Notes: generated by a model from the sequence alone, not told the origin. 64,000 nucleotides of DNA from Trichobilharzia szidati (GCA_944472155.2 OX235279.1:177175868-177239867); one strand, 5' to 3'. Positions 43,791-54,499 are shown, numbered from the stretch's first letter. A program made the numbers and translations.

Positions 43791-44795
43791 AGCATAAAAA
43801 GAAATTTGCATAGAAAAAGTACTTGGACAGGACAATATACACATTTTCACCGCTTCGTTCCTATCAAGTACAAAAGAAATTTAGCAGAGACTCTCAGAGC
43901 TATATGCTCAGAAGAAGTAATTGAAGATGAATTAAGCATCACATATGATACTTTGATCAAAAATAGCTATCCCGAAAAATTTATCAAGAAACACGTGACA
44001 CGCAAAAAAGGGCTACTCACCATCTGTAAACAAGAAGCCACTTTATATACGTCTACAATTCAAGGGTGATATACCAAGCGAGATAATTACGAGGAAATTA
44101 AGAAAATCATTTCAAAGAACTTTTAATGCCGGCGAACTACACATCTTATTCTCTGCACGACCGATGGTGTTACCTCGACTGAAAGATGAAGTACCTAGAC
44201 TAGCTAGCCACTTCAAATTGTATCTACCAATTCAACTGAGCTTGTGGAGCGAGTTATATTGGCCGCTGCTCTAGGGACTTGATTTTTCGTGCTCGAGAAC
44301 GTCTCCCACTTTGGCTAAGTAAAGTAGTGAAAACAGTTAACATTTCGATATTGGACCGTCTGGTGCAAACCGGCCACAAAGCCAGCGTTGAAGAATCCTT
44401 CTCTATCATCTAACGGGTGCCTAATAAATTACCAAAATCATCGAAGCACCGCCTGCTCCAAACAGCAGCGACTATTGCAATTCGCCTCAAACAACCAGTA
44501 CTTTGTGAGCATAAGAAGCATGTCCAGCTAGCCACTACTGCTGCCGTGGCCTTCAGTAGTGACTATAAATTCGTCAATTTGTAATATTATCTTTCCTAAT
44601 TTTTCTGACATTCAGCTTATTTTATATAAATGCTATTGAGCTGCGATCTATCAATATTATTGATTCGATGTTATTTAAACAGCATTAATGTCGTTCATAA
44701 CGCTAATTCATTCATTCAATATAATGTATATATATAGCTGTAGAGCCTGATGATGAAGTTATCAAAGAGAGTACTCTTTGTTCAGTATACATTCT
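43765..44795 (+). pseudogene. PLE-1 linker, GIY-YIG and terminus
   Basis: The frame at 43773-44069 (SIKRNLHRKSTWTGQYTHFH, FVPIKYKRN, NSYPEKFIKKHV) is the linker. The nuclease core near 44240-44290 survives as SYIGRCSRDLIFRARERLP across frameshifts, then LDRLVQTGHKASVEESFSII, and a C-terminus without a clean end. The terminus with a hammerhead-like motif is at 44743-44783. Confidence 0.75.
44743..44783 (+). ncRNA. Hammerhead-like motif in PLE-1 terminus
   Basis: GAGC (stem I) at 44743-44746, intact core CTGATGA at 44747-44753, short stem II (TGA with TCA) to 44764, long stem III AAAGAG/CTCTTT at 44764-44779, and GTTC pairing with GAGC (one wobble). The GAA strand is altered to AAA/AAG, so this copy should be inactive. 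Confidence 0.55.
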
Positions 44796-45330
44796 TTTGA
44801 TTAATAATCGTTGTTAAAGATTTCCAGGATGTTGCTTATCTCTGTATTTCTATCGATGATGACAAAGATATCATCCATATGCTGCTTGTAAACTCTGAAC
44901 CGATTGATTATTGATAGGAAAATACTGAACTCATGGTGAACCCTGAAGCATCGGGCGAGTAATGGACCAAGTGGAGAAACCATTGAAACTTTTTCTTTCT
45001 GTCAGTGCCTTCCACCGTTGAATAAAAACTGGACGTTTATTGTCTATCTGAGTATTTAAATATTCTCACAATGTTCTATAATTATCTGAGTATTAGCACT
45101 TTGATATACTTCATAGGCATACTAATATTCAGATTATTTGAGTAGACAAGCTCACATAGGTAACACGCCGCTTCCGTTAAGGGGATATTGGTGGATAACG
45201 AAACTCCGTTCAACGAAACAATAGTTGATGCAGATGCACTCTCTTAACTTACCAGATCCACTGATTCAAACATATGCATCAAGGAATATTTCGCAGCCGG
45301 CTTTCTTACAAGTTTTAAAGTTTCCACTAA
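44796..45330 (-). pseudogene. PLE-1 RT core, minus strand
   Basis: From 45260 leftwards: FESVDLVS, a SLSTNIPLTEAACYLCELVY block (motif A and following helix), SNNLNISMPMKYIKVLI, then motif B (VSPLGPLLAR) and motif C degraded to HMDDIFVIIDR. Stops separate the blocks. It abuts the 3' end of the plus-strand PLE-1 at about 44795. Confidence 0.75.
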
Positions 45331-45379
45331 CCATCCTTGATTAGGCAAGATTTAGACATGATGGAGAGGATTTGTAGCT

Positions 45380-45600
45380 CAGGTGGATGATTTTGATGTA
45401 GTTGTGTTCTCTGTACTGGATGGTTTATTTGCGAAACTTTCATTGCCCTACTAGGCAACATCTTCAGCGCATGCTTCAATTTGAAGTGGGTTTTTAGATT
45501 TCTTCACGAGTCTGTTAGTCACCTCTCCCGGTGACCTTGAGCGTGATCGGTTCAAGGTCGCAACTAAAGCATCCAGATAAGAGAACACAACTACACAAAA
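45380..45600 (-). mobile_element. Solo PLE-3 terminus
   Basis: The minus strand shows GTGAAGAAATCTAAAAACCC, a hammerhead and CCAGTACAGAGAACACAAC. The same order follows the PLE-3 GIY-YIG relic at 61.9-62.5 kb. No coding part is attached here. Confidence 0.7.
45430..45471 (-). ncRNA. Hammerhead ribozyme, full core, in PLE-3 terminus
   Basis: Minus strand: TGCG (stem I, 45471-45468), core CTGAAGA (45467-45461), one extra T (45460), stem II GTTGCC (45459-45454) with GGGCAAT (45448-45442, about five pairs), GAA (45441-45439), minimal stem III AGTT (45438-45435, one G-U), position 17 = T (45434), CGCA (45433-45430). Every conserved core residue of the type I hammerhead is present. An extra base between A9 and stem II is known from the CChMVd plus-strand hammerhead. 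Of the motifs here, this one is most likely to be active. Confidence 0.7.
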
Positions 45601-45984
45601 AAATTAGGTGGGACTATCCACCATTTCTCACACTAACTGACATTAACCTCTAACCTTCGTTGCCAGTCAACATTGTACACATGATCTCGTAAGTAATTGT
45701 ACAGCACTGGAGAGAGGTTACGAAAAGGCGAACTCTTTGCTGAGTTGTGTTCTTAATTCACATCACATGAGAATTCATAATGCCAAAATTTGGCTGCTCC
45801 TTGTTCTTTGAATATAAGGTCAAACTCGGTGAGTAAGTTAATACAAGTTTATACGAAAAAGGTATTTCAGTAATTGTGATGCTATAATGTTTACCTTGAA
45901 AACAAATAAGTAAAGCTTTCTACATTTTACAAAATGGTATATACTGCTGATTGGATGGAATATTTGGAAACCACTCAAATTATT
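45601..45984. other. Unassigned
   Basis: No ORF or repeat match in this 0.4 kb between PLE-3 and PLE-2 pieces. Confidence 0.45.
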
Positions 45985-47345
45985 GCGTAGTTCCATATTA
46001 GTTTGTTTATTAGATGTATCACACAGTGAGTGAAACAGTATTATTTACTGGATGACAATGTTTCGAACAAAATTTTATAGTTTTATAGTTTTCTTTGTTC
46101 TTTCCTGGTCGCCGTATTAGGGGTAGTAGAATTTTCTAGATATAGGGATGGATAGGTGTTGAATCATTCCTATTACACGTATTTGTAGTTGATTCGATAA
46201 ACAAAGCTTCTGTCATCAATCTCTCCCTCCACCCTGTGATATTAGATTTTAAAACTGTCATCTTATCCCATCCAGCCTTTTGTATGGCTGCGTGTAACTG
46301 CATGTAGTGAGTGCTATGGCAGAACTATTCTCTAGATTTCTTATCTTATTCGGGTCAACTAATCTAGATTTTGCTAGGTTTTTATGCTCGGCTAGTCTGA
46401 CTGCCCCTGTTCTACTACCTTGACCTGTGCATTTAACCTGACAATCATTCCAGCAGGGTATTAGATAAACTAAATTGTTTTGTTTTATCGGCCCCACAGG
46501 ATTGATCCTTTAACCGACAAAGCATGTTTCTAATTGACTTTGTGGGTTTGAATGCCAGCCAATTTTATTCCTGCCTTGTTAAGAATTCTGCTTAAAGTTT
46601 CTGAGGTGCCTTCCTTGTATGGAATTACTACTGATGATTTAGATTCTTCATTGTTGGTGTTGTCTTGCGCATGTTTGACATGCATATCTTCAATAATGTT
46701 ATTATTATTATCACTTTCGCTACTATCATTATTTATTTCATTTTTAAATTTTCCTATATACTTTCTGACTAATTTATCAGGGTAATTATTAAGTTTCAAA
46801 GCTTCCCTTATATGCCTCACTTCCTGTCTTAGATTTTCCTTGGTACTACTTAGTTTTTGTGCCCTATTACTTAAAGATTTCACCAATCCTATTTTGACTG
46901 ACATATGATGGGATGATCGGAAGTTCAAATATCTGTTTGAATGTGTGGGTTTCCTGTAAACACTAGTGTTTAACTTCCTATCTTCTTTCCTTTTTACTTT
47001 GCAATCTAACGTTGGAAGCTCCCCTTCCTGACTTTCGATTTAGTAAGTGAACTGAACTGACTCCACCTTTGAGTTAATGTGTTCGAAAAATCTATCTATA
47101 TCTTGTGTTCTAAGTACAGTGAATGTGTCATCTACATACCTGAACGCTTCAATCGCTACGTTTTCCCACCTATCCATAAATATACCTGTCACAATAGGGG
47201 ATATTGGTGACCCCGTTGCAACTCCTTTAGTTTGTTTGCACATTATCTCCTGGAATTTAAATACTGTGGAAGTGGGTAGGACTACAAAGTCAAATGAATG
47301 TTATTCACAACTGTGGCAAATTTATACGACGTTAGGAGATTATGA
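45985..47345 (-). pseudogene. PLE-2 RT, linker and GIY-YIG, longest PLE-2
   Basis: Reading leftwards: RT motif B TKGVATGSPISPIVTGIFMD and motif C FRYVDDTF (intact YVDD, 47243-47040), then a linker frame at 46928-46530 (LKLNNYPDKLVRKYIGKF, an Asn-rich stretch, VVIPYKEGTSETLSRILNKA). The GIY-YIG relic at 46497-46258 follows (NLVYLIPCWNDCQVKCTGQG; the Tyr-Ile of the YIG triad is changed to Cys-Thr). The 3' end is the short form (CCATATTAG near 45992). The RT N-terminus is missing. Confidence 0.85.
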
Positions 47346-47930
47346 TCTATTTATTACATAAAATATATGTTGCAGAATACAGAGACTGACCAGGTTTATC
47401 AGAATATATTCAAAAATATTTGTGAAAGCTTTTCATTAAGACATATATTTATTATTATTATTCATATGGTTACGAGTGGAACATGGGGATTCAATAGCGT
47501 GTCTCCACTTTCTCCTATTCTCTGAGGTCCTCCCTAGCTGGCCACATAATTCCAGTTTGGCTATCACCTCTTGTTCACACGATTTCTTCCATGTCATCCT
47601 TGAACTAATTCACAACTCATTCATTCGAAATCCTCCTCGGAGTGTGCCCCACCAATCTCAATTCTCGTTGGCATGTTTGTTGAGCGATAGGTTCTTCATT
47701 GTTTCTTTCCCAGAATTCCTTGTTGCTGATTACTTCAGCCTGGTCATCTGATTTTCAATATGGATCCATAGAAAGCAGCTTTTGTTAAAAGTATGCAGTA
47801 ATCTGTTGAAACTGCTTTTTGTGAAGTGTGCATCGCATTTCTGACCCATATAGAAGGAGTGACTGACTAAGCATTAGTGTCGAAAATCGGAGTTTTGTTG
47901 TGTATCCTATGGTAGAATGCAGAAGATTTG

Positions 47931-48722
47931 TATAAATACGTGTTGATTTTCCGTAATAAACGTTCTGTTGCCTGGCCCTTGTCTTCTGTTGTTACATTTG
48001 GTATCTCTGCCTACCGACAAATGGAAAGCCTATGCCCTGCAGCTTTTGATGGAGACATATCGATCTTCGGGCAGGACTTCGAGGCTTCTTCACAGTTGAG
48101 TGGCTTTCGAGATCTGTCAGCGATCAGGCTGCTACTTGGGACGCTGCTGGAAGATCGGGAGAAAGCAGCATATGAAAGTGTGAGGCAAAATACCGACGAG
48201 TGTGAGACAGGGTCAGGCAAACAGTTTCCAAAGTGGGAAGGAACGCATATGGTCATGTTCAGATGGGGTTACGCAGACGCAATCGCAATGGTAAACACAG
48301 AGAAACAGGTGAACATCCGCAAGTGTCAAGATTCCAGACAGCAAGACAAAAGAGCAAAGCGCCAAGAACTGAGAAGACCGAACCAACTTCAGTCACAAGT
48401 CATTGACGAGGGAACGAGTGTGGTGAGAACTGGCTGCTAGCCAAATTAGTAGATGGTAATTTACGTCAATGTTTACGTTCCTAATATTGATCGTGAGGAA
48501 AATGAGTACAAAGGCTTTGCGTAGGCGGATACAGTTAGCATATGGATGATCTGACACAGCCACGAAGAGATACAATGTTAACTTTCTGTGAAAAACAACT
48601 AATCAGAAGACTGTATTTTCTACTAACAATAATCTACAATAATGAGCATTGAAATCTATAAATATGTGTTCATTTTCCTCAATAAACGATCTGTTGCCTG
48701 GCTCTAGTCTTCTGTTGTTACA
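47931..48722 (+). mobile_element. Gag-only element with 66-bp terminal repeats
   Basis: Direct repeats at 47931-47996 and 48657-48722 share about 58 of 66 bases. Each starts with a TATA-like TATAAATA, contains an AATAAA signal and ends TGTTGTTACA. Between them lies a gag-like ORF and about 215 bases of other DNA. No protease, RT or integrase is present. It resembles terminal-repeat elements with a gag domain, or an LTR retrotransposon reduced by deletion. It lies inside an RTE copy. Confidence 0.65.
48021..48440 (+). CDS. Gag-like capsid fragment
   Basis: The 139-codon ORF starts at ATG 48021 (MESLCPAAFDGDISIFGQDF) and ends at a TAG in VVRTGC. The first 60 residues (QDFEASSQLSGFRDLSAIRL, then LLGTLLEDREKAAYESV) fit the N-terminal capsid pattern of Gypsy-type Gag proteins: a hydrophobic and acidic start, then helices with LLG. 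The C-terminal half is basic (RRQ/KRAKRQELRR region), as in nucleic-acid-binding tails, but has no zinc knuckle. An upstream in-frame extension into the terminal repeat lacks an ATG. Confidence 0.5.
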   Translation: MESLCPAAFDGDISIFGQDFEASSQLSGFRDLSAIRLLLGTLLEDREKAAYESVRQNTDECETGSGKQFPKWEGTHMVMFRWGYADAIAMVNTEKQVNIRKCQDSRQQDKRAKRQELRRPNQLQSQVIDEGTSVVRTGC

Positions 48723-48880
48723 GATCTTGTGCCTTGTCCCTTTGATCCTAGCTGGTTTAGACATCCTCATTCATGCTGCTGCCTGTAGTTAGAACGCTGT
48801 TGTCTAGCAGGATAATTGAAGGAAGTTGTTTTTATTGGCTGGTCATCTTCATCACCTCCGTCTTCGACTTAGCAGTACTC

Positions 48881-49419
48881 AGTAATGTTCTAAAGAACTC
48901 TAAAGTGAGTGGTGAAATTTGTTTTTCCGCCCGCTAATCTGATAATAATCTTCTATTTAGTTAACTTTTTTTCCACTTCATTTAGTCATTAAACGCTAAG
49001 TAAAAATAAACTAAAGCAGCTATCAGAGTTTTTTTTCATGAAGTTTAATCTGTTTTATGCCCCTAGGAAATCAAATCAAGTAAATTGATGAATAGCTTAT
49101 CTCCCCGCTTGACTGAAATAAAAATCCACTCAGAAAGCGATATTTCTTTGATTAAAATAAATCTTCGGTTTACTTTTCTCATGAATAAATGAGTTCCTGT
49201 CAAGAATTAAAAGATTTTCACGGATAATAAATAAAATTTTCAAAGTGAAAAATTGTGATGAAACGATAAGCCAAATAGATCAAAACTGCTTATGAATACA
49301 AATCGAAGTATATTTATAGTGTATACAGTTAGTAGGAATATAGTTGTTCAAGCTAAGCTTTAGTTAAAAAAAAAGAAAAAGTTAGTGAGCGATGAACAGT
49401 GTTTATATTTATTTATTTT
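48881..49419. other. Unassigned, AT-rich
   Basis: No ORF or repeat match. An A-rich run precedes the RTE 3' tail. Confidence 0.5.
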
Positions 49420-50640
49420 ATTGTTCCCTTGGGTTCCTAGTGGAACATAGGGCTTCAACTGCACGTCTCCACTTACTTCTGTCTTCTGCTGTACTTTTCA
49501 CTTGCGTCCATGTTGGTCCATACTGCTTTAGCTACTCTTCACACGATCTCCTCCATGTCACCCTTCCACGTCCCACTCGCCGCTTCCCTTTAGGATTCCA
49601 TTCGAGGGGCTGACGCGCTATATCATCCAGCGGCCTCCTCAGCGAGTGGCCAGTCCATCTCCACTTTCTCCTGCATATTTGTTGGGCGATTGATTCTTGT
49701 TTTGTTTGTTCCCATAGTCTCTTGTTGGTGATTCTTTCCGGCCATCTGATCTTCAGCATAGAGCCAGCGAAGACAGTTGTTGTTCAAAAAGGCCTGCAAC
49801 AGGCTGTTGGAAATATTCTTTGTCACCCGCCGCCAAGTTTCTGATCCGTATAGAAGAACTGACTGACTTGACGTTTGTATTGAAAATCCGAATTTTGTTG
49901 TTGATGCTGAGTGACGAAGATTTCCAGATTGGTTTCAGGTTGATGAATGCGTTTCTCGCCTTCCCGATTCTCGATTTGACATCCTCGTCCGTTCCTCCTG
50001 TAGTTGAGACATTGTTCCCTAGGTGAGTGAATGAAGTAACCTCTTTCAAATCCCTCCCGTTGATGGTGATTGGCGCTGGATTTTGCTGCTGTTGTTGTTG
50101 TTGGTTGGTTATTTTCATCACCTCCGTCTTGTCTATGTTCACCTGGAGTCCTGTCTTTGCTGCTTCTTCGACCAGTTTGTCGGTTTCCGCTTGTAAGTCT
50201 TCGATTTTGTGTGACATCAAACATAAATGATCCACGGGCGAAATCCAGGTCTTCTAGGTTCTTCACGTCGGTCCAGGATATACCTGTCTTCTTGTTTCCC
50301 ACTGTCTGACGCATAATCCAGTCCACCACAATTAGGAATATCATTGGTGATAATAAGCACCCTTGTCTGACTCCTGTGTTTACTCCAAACGCCTCTCTGG
50401 GTTTTCCATTGTGGATCACTTGACATGTGTCATTATCGTACAGCTGTTGAATAAGGTTGATGAATATTTGGGGTACGCCGTAGTACTCGAGTAGTTTCCA
50501 AATTACTTCGCGGTCAACGCTGTCGAAGGCCTTCTCAAAGTTTATGAAGGGAGTTGAAGTAGAGGTTTGATTGACATTCCATGCTTTGTTCGATGATGAT
50601 GCGTAGAGTTGCAATTCGGTCAGAACATGATGATCAGTGT
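49420..50640 (-). mobile_element. RTE-clade LINE, longest RT region
   Basis: The minus strand from 50614 keeps one frame over RT motif A (FINFEKAFDSVDREVIWKLL, with the catalytic Asp), YYGVPQIFINLIQQLYD, motif B (GVRQGCLLSPMIFLIVVDW) and up to LEDLDFA. There the CGTG insertion moves the frame; a second frame (50235-49753) then carries DHLCLMSHKIEDLQ, the Q-rich linker, TFxHLGN and GKARNAFINLKPIWKSSSLS. The C-terminus and 3' tail follow. The second catalytic Asp is also changed to His here. It is the best preserved RTE copy in the window. Confidence 0.9.
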
Positions 50641-51004
50641 AGGCTGCTTGAAATTTTTGTGTGAATGAAGATCATTGATTACTAATTGTAGGGTGGACTA
50701 AACCACTGAATAGGTCGAGTTTAAGGAGTCCAGGATACCTGTCTTGACGTAGTTTGGATATCTCCAGCTGTAAATCTGACTTAGTCCTTGAAGAATTGAC
50801 AGTTATTTTTATTAAGTCAGTCACTCAGCTAGAACTCTGAAAGTCATGATGTCTAACTGCATTTGATATAGCTCAGCTGCCATCAAGTTTCATCACTGAT
50901 TCACCTTCCTTAAGAAATTAAAGGAAGCACTATTGCTAAATAAATACCTCATACAATTCATTAGGAAGTTTAGAAAGGCTCAAAAAAGATAAAAAAGAAG
51001 TAAA
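50641..51004. other. Unassigned
   Basis: Bases between the RTE 5' limit and a PLE-1 relic. Nothing recognised. Confidence 0.45.
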
Positions 51005-51335
51005 AAGAAGGGTGCACCTCCAATTTTCTGAAAGTACACCGAAAAGCCTACGTCTCAAAGGAACACATGCTTGTAACAGTGCCATTGCCAGGCAGTTCCT
51101 TGATACGCGTCATAAGGTGGAAATCACGAAATCGCTTAAAATTATCAGTAGACAAAAATGCTCATTTCTCCTAAAGTTTACCGAAGCAATTTCTACCAAA
51201 CTCTTGAAACCCGATTTGTGTGTTCAGAAAGAAGCAGTTAAGAGTCTTTCTTCGCCCTGGATGTCTTTACTCTCTCTTTCATTTGATTGTAAAATCTTTG
51301 ACTCTAACGTTACTCCTTTTGATATAACGTAATTT
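51005..51335 (+). pseudogene. PLE-1 C-terminal fragment
   Basis: The ORF at 51012 has CNSAIARQFLDTRHKVEITK (the block following the nuclease core), FTEAISTKLLKPDLCVQKEA and LSSPW, the family C-terminus. The GIY-YIG core itself is missing. Confidence 0.7.
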
Positions 51336-51779
51336 TGCTTGTCTCTTGTTTCTATGATTTCAGTTGAACACAGGGCATTTTTACCTAATTTATTAGTCAC
51401 TCAGCATCTTACGCATCTCTAATCTTTATTACGTAGCTTTTTTACCATTGTATGCATACATTTACTTTGTTTAAACGTGAATTCCAAGTGTAAAACTATA
51501 TAAGCGCAATTTTCTGAGCACTATTCACTAATTACCGAACCTCCTGTCAACTGACATCATGTAAAATTTGCAAGTATGTTGAAACTCTTCTGTGCATGAA
51601 CTTAATAATAATAACTTATTAAGGCTGTAAGCAGCTATGCTGATAAGAAGCCGACGAAATAAGCACTGATAGTACCATATTATTCTGCACAAACCACACC
51701 TTTGTTTTTGCTTTATTCAAATAAAAAATATTAACCATTGCATAAATAAGGAATTCAATGAGTCTACATTTTCCCATTT

Positions 51780-51965
51780 CTCTACATTTGAGGAAGAGAC
51801 ATCTGAAGCCCTACCGAGGATTGTTAATAAAGCAGAAATTAGTGAGGCATTCGCAACTACAAACTTGCGCAAGGATAAGCTGTGTAGGCTAAAGGATCCT
51901 ACTGACCAAATTAGACCAAATACTTTAATCTACAAAATATCTTGCAATGATTATGAAGTAAACTA
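51780..51965 (+). pseudogene. PLE-2 linker fragment
   Basis: One open frame reads EEETSEALPRIVNKAEISEA, then LRKDKLCRLKDPTDQIRPNT and LIYKISCNDYEVN before a stop. This is the end of the PLE-2 linker and the first strand of the GIY-YIG domain (Cys pair region). Confidence 0.7.
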
Positions 51966-53504
51966 AAGGGGACAATAGGAATCTAACTAACTGTAGAATG
52001 ACTGACCTCAGGAAAGTGAGTGGTCTGAGCATTCTGCTATGTTTCAATCTTCTAAGAAAGTAAAGTGCTTTACTTACCTCGAAGATGTGGAGAATTGCAG
52101 CTCTGAGTACAGAATTTGTCATAAAAAAGGACTTTTTACCAGGCGAATTTAGTAAAGTTAGGGTTGAAGCAAGTGAATACCAGTTAGTAAAATCATAAAG
52201 TAAAGAAATCCGTTCTCTCTAATCTTGCCATATCAACATAAAACAAAACTGCCAACCATTTTACACTAGCCATCTGAAATTCACACATCATAGTTCCATG
52301 TCTTTTGATATGAACTAGGCTGCCGCTTTCTCTATGAAAGTGTGATCTTAGAAGCTATAATGGGTAAACTGTGGCTGCGTTAGTATTATTAGCAACATAA
52401 CTAATAATAATAACGTTTTTATTCTGGGCAGTATTTATGTAATGTACACAATTTTTAACGGAGTTCGTTTATTGAATAATATTTTCCTTTCGTACAATAT
52501 CTTCAAGTGAAATAATAAGTGACAGTACATCCTATCACACAGTGGTCTCTGAGCTGAAGCACAAAACATTCTGTCATGATATATCCCCTTTGTTTCCTTC
52601 AAGAAATCCACAACATCTAGTTGAAAGCCAATTGTAAGATTTTCAGAAGTACATTTCGAGACCCAAGAACATACCCGAAGGACAGTTATCACATGTATTG
52701 GAACACGTTACCAACCATAATCAGGCCATTTCTCAAGTTTAGTAGGAACATGCAAATCAGGAGCTTGTGCACATTTTGAATACACACAAGAGTTAGTAAT
52801 ACCAATAGAGGTCATATCGTAGTCGATTAAAACCAACCGAACGAGAATGAATTTATGCAACAGAGAAATGGAGGATTTTGGTAGCCCAGGTTTTAAACAG
52901 GCCGCCCAAGAACTAATGGAATTTTGAGCCACTCGAGGATTTTTTTAAAACAACAATTCTTATTCTGAGCAGCTATATGAAAACAGTGGCAATACAATTT
53001 TTAATTTTTCCAAAATTTAGGCTTTTCTGCAGATTCAGTAGTCACTCGTTGGCGGTAAAATAGTTCTTTGATAATAGAATATTATAATTTATTTGTACCA
53101 AGTTTGAAATTAAAATAATTATTATAATTATTTTTAAATATGATTATTTCCTGGACATAATTAAGCGCTTGATTCTTATTTCCTCTTTGATTCAGTCCAC
53201 TATGCATTCGATGGGTGTGCCATATGGAAACAAAGTCAGAATGGTAATATGTTTGGCTTGTACCCCAATGGTTCTGGATTTGAGCCAGTGTATGGTTGTG
53301 GAAGCATAGTTTTTGGAAATCTTGTACTAAGACAAAGAAAGTGATTGTCCATTGTGCATTGGTTATTGGCGATCGCTGTTATTTGACAAACAATGACGAG
53401 GTTTACTTTAAACTATGGCTGTATGTATTTGTAATAACTGTGAAATGATACTAAAGCAGACGCATGGAATTACTTTTAACTAGTTCCATTTGTGGTAAAC
53501 ACTT
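51966..53504. other. Unassigned 1.5 kb with a minus-strand frame
   Basis: No match to repeats in this window. On the minus strand a single frame is open from 52932 to 52435 except for one TAA at about 52706, giving about 165 codons (PGLPKSSISLLHKFILVRLV; DVVDFLKETKGIYHD; CASAQRPLCDRMYCHLLFHL). I recognise no domain. The sequence is Cys- and His-containing and less AT-skewed than its flanks. It could be a relic of an unknown element or host exon. Confidence 0.3.
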
Positions 53505-54420
53505 GATCATAGGGAATAATAAAAAGAGAGTTGCAGCGAAGAAAATTTTCTTTTCGACGGAGTCATTAACTAGGCTGTACATTCGTCTATTTATGATAAA
53601 TGGGTAGGTAATTTCCAGAATAATCTCTGGTCAGATTAATAAAATAACAATCAGGAATTAAAATGCCTAAATAAACAAGGGGAGGGGGGACGCATAAAAC
53701 TCAAACAAAGTAGCATCATAATTACTGAGAAGATTGACAATGATTGTGCAATTGGGGGTTATAAATTTAGAAATAACAAAATAGACAGGGTGTTTGGATA
53801 AAAAATCTAGTGGGATCATAACTACTGTTACGAATAATTATTTATACAGTTAGGGATTATATATGTAGATATAATAAAATGACAAAATAGACAGGAAGCT
53901 CCAAAAGAAATATGTTCAACTCTTGTCCCTGATATGGCCATCATAAACAAGTAATTCTTCTAATAGTGACTATCCCATTGACTTTCTTATCCGAATTTCC
54001 TGTTAATTTTCATATCCGAACTTCCTGTCTATTTTGTCATTTTATGATTTCTACATATTTAATCCCTGATTGCATAAACAATTATTCATCACATTAGTTA
54101 TGATCCCACTAGATTTTTTTATCCTAACATCCTGTCTATTTTTGTTATTTCTACATTTCAAACCCCTAATTGTACAATATGTCAGTATTCTCAGTAATTA
54201 TGATGCTACTCTTTTTGAGTTTCTATTTCGTCCCCCTGTTTATTATGGCATTTTAATTCCTGATTGTAATTTTATTAATTTGACTCTTGACCAGAAATTA
54301 TTCTAGAACTTTCCTACCCATTTATCATAAATACACGAATGTTCAGCCTAGTTGACGGTGACTTCGTCGAAAAGAAAATTTTCTTCACTGCAACTGTCTT
54401 TTTATTCACTATAACCAAAT
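53505..54420. repeat. 0.9-kb foldback made of PLE-1 termini
   Basis: Arms of about 390 bp (53509-53905 and 54010-54418) are inverted copies. Both start with a GAATAAAAAGA-type end, then GTTGCAG and a hammerhead-like motif (GAA, stem III AAGAAAATTTTCTT, base C), then two diverged tandem units of about 115 bp built around CCTGTCTATTTTGTCATTT. The centre is about 105 bp. There is no coding sequence. The motifs are at 53534-53577 (minus) and 54342-54389 (plus). Confidence 0.8.
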
Positions 54421-54499
54421 GCATATATATATATATATACAAAGATGACTGATGGATGACATATATTTAGTCCTCTCTACAGTTGCATATTTGAAAGCA

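Larger units (their letters stand above)
47455..48875 (-). mobile_element. RTE copy split by a gag element
   Basis: The 3' part (47455-47928) and a linker part (48723-48875) are the two sides of one RTE copy. AGAATGCAGAAGATTT at the left and GATCCTAGCTGGTTTAGACA at the right fit the family order with about 25 bases missing between them. The C-terminal region is divergent (Asn/His-rich changes). Confidence 0.7.

Noticed and set aside
47077..47361. 94-codon plus-strand ORF
   Set aside because: Antisense shadow of the PLE-2 RT (FRYVDDTF frame).
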